Under the pieces are notes generated by a model. The model did not search any database, was not told the origin of the DNA, and was given only the letters and a program-made list of their open reading frames with translations. Of a stretch of 64,000 bases of DNA, positions 57,780 through 64,000 are shown one piece after another. The position numbers and the translations under genes are program-made. Positions within the stretch are counted from its first letter, which is position 1. Every line of letters begins with the position of its first letter. The DNA comes from Limnospira platensis (GTDB taxonomy: Bacteria; Cyanobacteriota; Cyanobacteriia; Cyanobacteriales; Microcoleaceae). The stretch lies in NCBI RefSeq assembly GCF_046480435.1, contig NZ_PKGC01000050.1; one strand, written 5' to 3'.

Positions 57780-59546
57780 ATGAACAATAGACCAATCCGA
57801 GCTAATCGACCCATAGACAATAAATCCCAGGGGACTAATCAGAAACGCCAAGCCGGACCGCCCCGCCAGCAGAAACAACCATTACCACAGCAGCCCTCCA
57901 AGCAGCCCTTAGCCAAAAAGCCCAAGGTAGCTGGTAGGGGCGAGGGTGTAGGGGCAGGTTCTAGATCCGCCATTGGAAAAACCAGCCAACTAATATCACC
58001 CGCCCTAAGCCAGAAAAAACACAAGCCAACTGTCAGCAGCCGTCGGTCTCCAAACCCCCTATCAGTAGCACTAAAAAAGTGGTTAGCCGATAGTTTAGCC
58101 TTTAGCCTGCTATTTGGTGGTTCAGCCCTATTCAGCGTCAGCGCTTGGTTTAGTTACCAACTGATTCTCAATCCTGACGTAGGCATTTGGCTCAATCAAT
58201 TTCTACCCGCAAGTACCCAAATTCCCCTACAACCAAATGATTACCTTTATAGCCTAGAGGAAATCCGAGAAGAACTAAAAGCGGTGGGTCGTTTTTTTGG
58301 CGAACCCCTACCCCTTCCTAATCGAGAAGTTTTAGGGGATATGAGCAATAGTGTGACCACAGCCAGGCTAGAGGAAAGGTTATTCGCCCAAAATCCCTAT
58401 CTCAAACCTTGGCGCTCATTCCTGCTCCCCCATGAATCCCTCGTACAAGCACCCGTAGATCTGTTAATTCCAGTAATGCAGACCCGCGAATCTAGTACAA
58501 CCACTCCCTGTCCCACAGGTTGTAAAGAAATTGTGGAACTGCGAGTTTATAAATCAGTACAAACGCCCTATCAAGCCGTAGGGACTCCTGAGTTATACCG
58601 CCTAGTTTATCAACTACCTGTTAACGGACCAGCAGAGTCTTTTGTACTGGCATCTTTGATTGGAACTCGTGCTAATCAGCAGGGCGGTAATAGACCACTG
58701 CCCTTAACTGATATTACCACCTTCAAAAATAAAGTTCCTGAATCAGGGGTATGGTTTAACCTATATGGAAACCGTCTGGTGGGGGATACCCAAGTTCCCT
58801 ACGGACATATCATTCATTACAACCCCAAACATTATCATCTCAGTTCCATGTTGGAGTGGAAAAGTGCTGCTGGAGAGCATCCTATCTGGGAAAACGTCAC
58901 CGGGGGACCTTACCCAGAATTGTTAGTTGAACAAACCATGGGACTTGAGCCGCAATTCAGCATTTATCAAGTCCGACCCCGTCGCTTTGTTCCTAACCCC
59001 ATTGAGTTAGTTAGTATCTCCCTAGATCAAGAAGTTGTTGACCACTATGCCTATAGAAGAGCTATTAGACTAGCTCGCAGCGGTTTGTGGTCTCCGGCTT
59101 TAAGTTTGATGGAACCCCTCAAGAAAAATTCCGGTACTGGTGGCGATTATCCCCAAAACTGGCCAGCATTAGCGGAGGCACAACTGCAATTAATTCAGTT
59201 CCATGCCAGCATTACAGATGCTCAGGCCACCGCAGCTTGGGCAAGTCCTAGTCAAAAGGTACTCGCCGGACTCATTGATGGTCGTTGGAGTGAAGCCCTA
59301 AATGTGGTTCAAAGCTCCAGCCTTAATCAAACCGAACTGTTAAACCTCCTACAAGCTGACGGGGGAAGAATCAAAAACCGCATTCAAGCAGCCCTCCTGG
59401 AAAACCCAGAAGAACCTGATTTGCAAGCCTGGGGCGCTCTCATTTTAGTTGCCCAACAAGGAAGATCTGAAGCGATCGCATGGTTAGAAACCCAATCTCA
59501 AGCCTCCCCAGACAACAAAACCCGCATTCGCCAATTGTTAGATTAA
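57780..59546 (+). CDS. Large hypothetical membrane-anchored protein
   Basis: 588 residues, not recognised. The N-terminal ~95 residues are basic and Pro/Gln/Lys rich and probably disordered (QKRQAGPPRQQKQPLPQQPS). One membrane helix follows at about 106-128 (DSLAFSLLFGGSALFSVSAW), so the rest is likely periplasmic or lumenal. That part mixes beta and helical segments (LPNREVLGDMSNSVTTARLE, CPTGCKEIVELRVYKSVQTP) and ends in TPR-like helices (RSGLWSPALSLMEPLKKN; GRWSEALNVVQSS). Conserved-looking; placed between glycosyltransferases and chlG. Confidence 0.7.
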   Translation: MNNRPIRANRPIDNKSQGTNQKRQAGPPRQQKQPLPQQPSKQPLAKKPKVAGRGEGVGAGSRSAIGKTSQLISPALSQKKHKPTVSSRRSPNPLSVALKKWLADSLAFSLLFGGSALFSVSAWFSYQLILNPDVGIWLNQFLPASTQIPLQPNDYLYSLEEIREELKAVGRFFGEPLPLPNREVLGDMSNSVTTARLEERLFAQNPYLKPWRSFLLPHESLVQAPVDLLIPVMQTRESSTTTPCPTGCKEIVELRVYKSVQTPYQAVGTPELYRLVYQLPVNGPAESFVLASLIGTRANQQGGNRPLPLTDITTFKNKVPESGVWFNLYGNRLVGDTQVPYGHIIHYNPKHYHLSSMLEWKSAAGEHPIWENVTGGPYPELLVEQTMGLEPQFSIYQVRPRRFVPNPIELVSISLDQEVVDHYAYRRAIRLARSGLWSPALSLMEPLKKNSGTGGDYPQNWPALAEAQLQLIQFHASITDAQATAAWASPSQKVLAGLIDGRWSEALNVVQSSSLNQTELLNLLQADGGRIKNRIQAALLENPEEPDLQAWGALILVAQQGRSEAIAWLETQSQASPDNKTRIRQLLD

Positions 59547-59565
59547 TCCATTGGCTCTGGTATCC

Positions 59566-59627
59566 GTGCGTCAGAGCAGCCAGATTCTCCCTTTCCCCAT
59601 ATTATTGATGTGTCTGACGCACCCTAC
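59566..59627. repeat. Palindromic repeat B, copy 1
   Basis: A 62-bp unit with arms GTGCGTCAGA and TCTGACGCACCCTAC and an inner part AGATTCTCCCTTTCCCCATA. It follows the hypothetical gene. A second copy lies at 60779-60842 after chlG. Confidence 0.65.
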
Positions 59628-59773
59628 GATAATGCGCTAAAATTCTCTTCGGGTTTTTTCGTAATTGTCAATCTGTGCCTTGCCAATCAATCCCGACACT
59701 GGTTTATTGGGATAAGGCAAGGCTTATCAAAAACCATTAGCGATAACCTCGAAATAATAGCTAAAAGAATACT

Positions 59774-60766
59774 ATGTCTGATTCCCCAACCCCCGAAACC
59801 TCTTCAGAAGCCATCCCCAACTCCGGGTCAAAAACCCGCCAGTTACTAGGGATGAAAGGAGCCGCCCCCGGAGAAACCTCCATCTGGAAAATTCGCCTGC
59901 AACTGATGAAACCAATCACCTGGATTCCCCTAATTTGGGGTGTAGTCTGTGGTGCGGCTTCCTCTGGAGGCTATAGCTGGACACTAGAAGATATCCTCAA
60001 AGCAGCCGCCTGTATGCTGCTGTCGGGTCCTTTAATGGCAGGGTACACCCAAACCCTCAACGACTTCTACGATCGCGACCTAGATGCCATTAACGAGCCC
60101 TATCGCCCCATTCCCTCCGGTGCAATTTCCATCCCCCAAGTCGTATCCCAAATTCTGATTCTCCTAGGTGCGGGTATTGGTCTTGCCTATATCCTGGATA
60201 TTTGGGCAGGTCATGAATTCCCCATGGTCACAGTTCTCTGTATTGGCGGCGCTTTCGTTTCCTATATCTACTCTGCGCCTCCCCTAAAACTCAAGAAAAA
60301 CGGCTGGTTAGGCAACTATGCCCTCGGAGCTAGTTATATTGCCCTTCCCTGGTGGGCGGGTCATGCCCTGTTTGGAGAACTCAACCCCACTATTGTCGTA
60401 CTCACCCTATTCTACAGCTTGGCGGGGCTAGGTATTGCCATTGTCAATGACTTTAAGAGTGTCGAAGGCGATCGCCAACTTGGCTTACAATCCCTCCCCG
60501 TTATGTTTGGCGTAACCACCGCCGCCTGGATCTGTGTATTAATGATCGACATTTTTCAAGCCGGAGTTGCCCTATACTTGATCAGCATTCAGCAAAACCT
60601 GTATGCCACCATCCTTTTATTACTCGTGATTCCACAAATTACCTTCCAAGATATGTATTTTCTTCGCAATCCCCTCGAAAATGATGTTAAATATCAGGCA
60701 AGCGCTCAACCTTTCCTGGTGTTAGGAATGTTAGTCGTGGGTTTAGCCCTAGGTCATGCAGTTTAG
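59774..60766 (+). CDS. chlG: Chlorophyll synthase
   Basis: 330 residues, a UbiA-family prenyltransferase with about nine membrane helices. Motifs: GAAPGETSIWKIRLQLMKPI, NDFYDRDLDAINEPYRPIPSG (the Asp-rich donor site), YIYSAPPLKLKKNGWLGNYA, and NDFKSVEGDRQLGLQSLPV as second Asp-rich site. It attaches the phytyl or geranylgeranyl chain to chlorophyllide at the thylakoid membrane, the last step of chlorophyll synthesis. Complete. Confidence 0.95.
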   Translation: MSDSPTPETSSEAIPNSGSKTRQLLGMKGAAPGETSIWKIRLQLMKPITWIPLIWGVVCGAASSGGYSWTLEDILKAAACMLLSGPLMAGYTQTLNDFYDRDLDAINEPYRPIPSGAISIPQVVSQILILLGAGIGLAYILDIWAGHEFPMVTVLCIGGAFVSYIYSAPPLKLKKNGWLGNYALGASYIALPWWAGHALFGELNPTIVVLTLFYSLAGLGIAIVNDFKSVEGDRQLGLQSLPVMFGVTTAAWICVLMIDIFQAGVALYLISIQQNLYATILLLLVIPQITFQDMYFLRNPLENDVKYQASAQPFLVLGMLVVGLALGHAV

Positions 60767-60778
60767 GGGGGAGCAATT

Positions 60779-60842
60779 GGTGCGTCAGATGAACCAGATT
60801 TTCCATTTCCCTATATCACTGATTTCTCTGACGCACCCTACA
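60779..60842. repeat. Palindromic repeat B, copy 2
   Basis: GGTGCGTCAGA and TCTGACGCACCCTAC frame AACCAGATTTTCCATTTCCC. About the same length as copy 1 and 13 bp after the chlG stop. May double as terminator. Confidence 0.65.
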
Positions 60843-60943
60843 ATCGTTTATCAATAAGGCTTTTCAAGATTCTATCTTAACTATAGCCACCAGTCGTTTT
60901 TCCTCCCCTTTTAGCAAGGGGCTTCCCAACTCAGGAGGTTTAC

Positions 60944-63191
60944 GTGACAGAATTTTCCCCAAAAATTACCGACGAATCTAGGGATAGTCAAAATACTATA
61001 CCCCCTACCTCCGTTTTGCATCAAGACTCGGAGGCGATCGCGCCACCCCCCCCTTCGGAAACCCCCCAGGGGGGAGGACCCCATCGCCGTATCATTAGGC
61101 GTTGGCAATGGAAACCTCGCCCTAAATTGTGGATAGGCGTTGGCATAATTACTATAGCCGGAAGTGCGATCGCATTAGCAGCTTATCACTTCCATCGCCT
61201 TGAACAGAGTTTACCGGAAATTTCTGATCTATCAGCCTACAACCGAGATGGAACCCTCACCATTCAAGCCGCAGATGGCACAATTATCATGCAAACCGGA
61301 CCATCTACCCGGGAGCAGGTATCTCTCGACCGGATCCCAGAGCAGTTGCTCCAGGCATTTATTGCCATAGAAGACCGACGTTTCTATGAGCATCGCGGCA
61401 TTGACTACCAAGGTATTATCAGAGCCCTATCCGCTAATGTAATGGCTACAGGTGTAGTCCAGGGAGGTAGTACCATCACCCAACAATTGGCTAGGATGGT
61501 GTTTTTAGACCATGAACGCAGCCTGACTCGTAAACTTAGGGAAGCTCTCCTCGCTCAAAAACTTGAGAAAACTCTCACCAAAGAAGAAATCCTCGAACGC
61601 TATCTTAATCTAGTTTATTTGGGTTCGGGAGCTTATGGGGTCGCTGATGCCGCCTGGGTCTATTTCAGTAAACCCGTAGAACAACTCACCCTCTCGGAAA
61701 TGGCTACCTTGGCGGGTTTGCCTCCCGCTCCAAGTCAATACTCCCCCCTGGTGAATTTAGACCTGGCTACCGAACGCCGGAACGNNNNNNNNNNNNNNNN
61801 NNNNNNNNNNNNNNNNNNNNNNNNNNNNNNNNNNNNNNNNNNNNNNNNNNNNNGTACTGCGCCGAATGCAGGAAATGGGTATGATTTCTGAGAATCGGGC
61901 AAATTTACTGATTCAAAGCGACCTAGTTGTAAATCCTAGCCCCCATAAACGTCTACAGGTTAAAGCTCCCTATTTTGCTAATTTTATTCAAAAGCAATTA
62001 CCATTATATGTATCTTCAGAAGCCCTAGAAATTGGGGGCTTGGTGGTGGAAACCAGTTTAAATCTACAATGGCAGGAAATAGCCGAGCAGGTCGTTAAAG
62101 AAGCCGTAGAAATAGACGGGCGCGCGGCGGGGTTTGACCAAGCCNNNNNNNNNNNNNNNNNNNNNNNNNNNNNNNNNNNNNNNNNNNNNNNNNNNNNNNN
62201 NNNNNNNNNNNNNNNNNNNNNNNNNNNNNNNNNNGAGGTAAAAGCTATGGTAGGGGGTGCTAATTATGGGGAAAGTCAGTTTAATCGCGTTACCCAAGCT
62301 CAACGACAGCCAGGATCGACTTTTAAAGGGTTGGTCTATGCGGCGGCGATCGCAGCAGGTTTCTCTCCCTATGATAGTTACAATGACGAACCCTATCGAG
62401 TTGATGGATATCGCCCCCAAAACTATGGTAACCGTTACGGGGGTTGGCGATCGATGCTTAACGCCCTCAGTAATTCCACTAATGTTATTGCCGTTAGAGT
62501 CCTAATTGATGTCGGCTTTGAACCCGTTATTTCTCTCAGTACCAGCATGGGTATCAAATCTGAACTCCAACCCACCTATTCCCTCGCCTTGGGAGCCTAT
62601 GAAGTTAATCTTTTGGAACTAACTAACGCCTACGGAACCCTCGCCGCCCAAGGCCAATATATCCCCGCTCATGGTATCCGTCGAGTCATCAACCAGAAAG
62701 GCGAAACTATCTATCAGGCTCAGTTTACACCTAAACAAGTCCTTGACCCCGACAGCACCGCTATTACTACCTGGATGCTAACTCATGTGGTACGCAACGG
62801 CACAGGTGGGTCCGCTTACCTCGCCGATCGCGATGTCGCCGGTAAAACTGGCACTTCTGAACAAGCTAGGGATCTGTGGTTTATTGGTTATATTCCCCAA
62901 CTGGTGACCGGAGTATGGCTAGGAAACGACAACAATGATCGCACTTGGGGCGCTAGTAGTACCGCCGCCTTTAATTGGCGTGAGTTTATGAAACGAGTAG
63001 TTGAGGATTTACCCGTTGAGGAGTTTCCCCAACTTCCCGACCTCGACAGCCACCAGGGAACCATTAAAGCCCAACCCCATCAACCTAAATGGGTACAAAC
63101 TGGACCGGCCGCCATTCGTCGTGATGATGATGACTACCACAAACATATTAATAACTCCAGCGACTATGGAAATGATGGCTATTACTACTAA
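60944..63191 (+). CDS. Class A penicillin-binding protein (two N gaps)
   Basis: GTG start with a perfect AGGAGG seven bases away. Cytoplasmic Pro-rich N-terminus, one membrane helix (about 65-86), the glycosyltransferase domain (AFIAIEDRRFYEHRGIDYQG, GGSTITQQLARMVF, LGSGAYGVADAAWVYF) and the transpeptidase: Ser in PGSTFKGL, SNSTN, and GKTGTSEQARD. Together they polymerise and cross-link peptidoglycan. The N runs at 61785-61853 and 62145-62234 break it; the frame changes across the first, so its size there is wrong. The C-terminal tail is His/Asp/Tyr rich. Confidence 0.9.
61785..61853. other. Assembly gap (69 N) in the penicillin-binding protein
   Basis: Upstream codons end ...ERRN + G, and the downstream frame opens VLRRMQEMG. 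Frames differ by one position, so the true gap cannot be a multiple of three; only about two bases are needed to join RN-V-VLRRM. Confidence 0.8.
62145..62234. other. Assembly gap (90 N) in the penicillin-binding protein
   Basis: The frame is the same on both sides (FDQA ... EVKAMVGG). In the family this spans about a dozen residues (AALVAIDPRTG-like), shorter than the 30 codons given. Confidence 0.75.
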
Positions 63192-63293
63192 CCACTCCCT
63201 GTGCGTAGGCAGGCCGGTTTACTGATTTTTGCCGATTCAGCTAAAATTCAGTCAGAATAACAATAAATCTCTTTACAGGAGCTTTCTCTAATC

Positions 63294-63506
63294 ATGGATG
63301 AACTGACACCCATCTTCAAAGAATTTACCCAAGATCCGATCTCGTTTTTGGGTGGCTTTGTCTCTAGCGTCCTGCGACTCAACTTATCAGAAGACCCAGT
63401 GAAAAGCTGGTTAGAAAAGGAAACCGGAACCCCAGTCTCTTCCTCAACCTCTGACCGAGACAATAATGGATCGAGTAATGGGCCTCAATCAATTACCATT
63501 GACTAA
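63294..63506 (+). CDS. Small hypothetical protein
   Basis: 70 residues, ATG at 63294 with AGGAG 11 bases upstream. The first 45 residues are helical and amphipathic (PIFKEFTQDPISFLGGFVSS, VKSWLEKETGTP), the rest Ser/Asn/Asp rich and probably disordered. No known family. It follows the penicillin-binding protein by about 100 bp and may be cotranscribed. Confidence 0.55.
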   Translation: MDELTPIFKEFTQDPISFLGGFVSSVLRLNLSEDPVKSWLEKETGTPVSSSTSDRDNNGSSNGPQSITID

Positions 63507-63695
63507 ACAGCCGGCTATATTTTCACCGAGAAACTATTGTCCCTGAGCGCTAATGTTCAACCTCTGCGCCTTGAGTACCAGCAACCCTCTTTGATAGCCG
63601 AGGTTGGCGTAGCTCTCGCATACGGCTTAATATGTTGGCAGGGTTAATCCGTCAAAGCGCGTTAACTATAAACCCTTATCCTGACAGCGATAGCG

Positions 63696-63805
63696 GGTTA
63701 TTACTCAACCCCTATATCCTATTGAATTACTCAGATATTACTCACAATCTGGTTATTACTCAACCCCTATATCCTATTGAATTACTCAGATATTACTCAC
63801 AATCT
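63696..63805 (+). repeat. Perfect 55-bp tandem duplication
   Basis: Bases 63696-63750 and 63751-63805 are identical. Each copy contains three TTACTCA motifs (ATTACTCAAC, ATTACTCAGA, ATTACTCACA), and a further GATTACTCAG follows at about 63841. Looks like recent slippage, with a smaller repeat inside. Confidence 0.9.
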
Positions 63806-63926
63806 AGTCCTAGCACAGGAAAATAATTCTGTCAATAGGATGATTACTCAGTCAACAAGCACAACTTAATTAATCTGTCAAACACTCATACCACCCCCCA
63901 ACCAAACACCGATAGGGTAACTCCCT

Positions 63927-63985
63927 TGTGATAGCAGTCAATGGCAAGCCTATCGGTTCGTTCCTCACCATTGACTGCTATCACA
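63927..63985. repeat. 18-bp perfect inverted repeat
   Basis: TGTGATAGCAGTCAATGG (63927-63944) and its exact complement (63968-63985) flank 23 bases. The stem is too long and even for a simple terminator and no T run follows; it may be the end of an element that continues beyond the window. Confidence 0.8.
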
Positions 63986-64000
63986 TCGTTCGTTTCCCCA

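Larger units (their letters stand above)
63507..64000. other. Gene-free 494 bp at the right edge
   Basis: No convincing coding frame. It holds the 55-bp tandem repeat and the 18-bp inverted repeat described separately, and several stretches of repeated TTACTCA. Confidence 0.6.

Noticed and set aside
63696..63805. CRISPR-like repeats
   Set aside because: Two abutting identical copies with no spacer between; a tandem duplication.

Overview
The window is a stretch of cyanobacterial chromosome. The palindrome GCGATCGC is scattered through nearly every gene, and chlG (chlorophyll synthase), menD, a Ycf20/DUF565 protein, a glycerate kinase of the photorespiratory type and several pentapeptide-repeat proteins are present. 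Base and codon use, gene content and the abundance of small repeats suggest a filamentous non-heterocystous cyanobacterium of the Arthrospira/Limnospira kind; this is recall, not a search. It is a draft assembly: five N runs (34216, 34842-34851, 40869-40946, 61785-61853, 62145-62234) sit in or beside genes.

Layout. 1-3.6 kb: the end of an unknown gene, then a secreted trypsin-like protease with TPR repeats, split by an IscB (RNA-guided HNH/RuvC nuclease) element with its omega-RNA region. 3.7-11 kb: small hypothetical, acyltransferase-like protein, RibD-like reductase, alpha/beta hydrolase, a chemotaxis-type receptor, and a two-gene AAA ATPase + TOPRIM-like cassette whose second gene has one in-frame TGA. 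11-31 kb: mostly housekeeping (rpmF, queA, yraN-like, anion transporter, glycerate kinase, ycf20, menD, LysR regulator, TrpD-like protein, bifunctional proline/P5C dehydrogenase, acylphosphatase, aminotransferase). 31-38.5 kb: M1 aminopeptidase, a tandem array of Rpn/DUF4351 nuclease-like genes with a variable 12-bp repeat, a PlsC acyltransferase and a pentapeptide protein. 38.5-44.3 kb: M3 oligopeptidase, recJ, MFS transporter. 44.4-53.5 kb: two large sensor kinases in tandem, one a 1946-residue Ser/Thr kinase-ATPase-GAF-PAS-histidine kinase fusion. 53.8-57.7 kb: a glycosyltransferase group, one member frameshifted. 57.8-63.5 kb: an unknown membrane protein, chlG, a class A penicillin-binding protein and a small unknown gene. 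The last 0.5 kb holds no convincing gene but has a perfect 55-bp tandem duplication and an 18-bp perfect inverted repeat.

The most interesting parts are the IscB element inside the protease gene, two intergenic stretches sharing a conserved stem-loop motif that resemble ends of IS200/IS605-type elements, the broken ATPase/TOPRIM pair, and the Rpn array, whose duplication unit carries a copy of the end of the neighbouring plsC gene. Two families of short palindromic repeats (about 60 bp each) also recur between genes.
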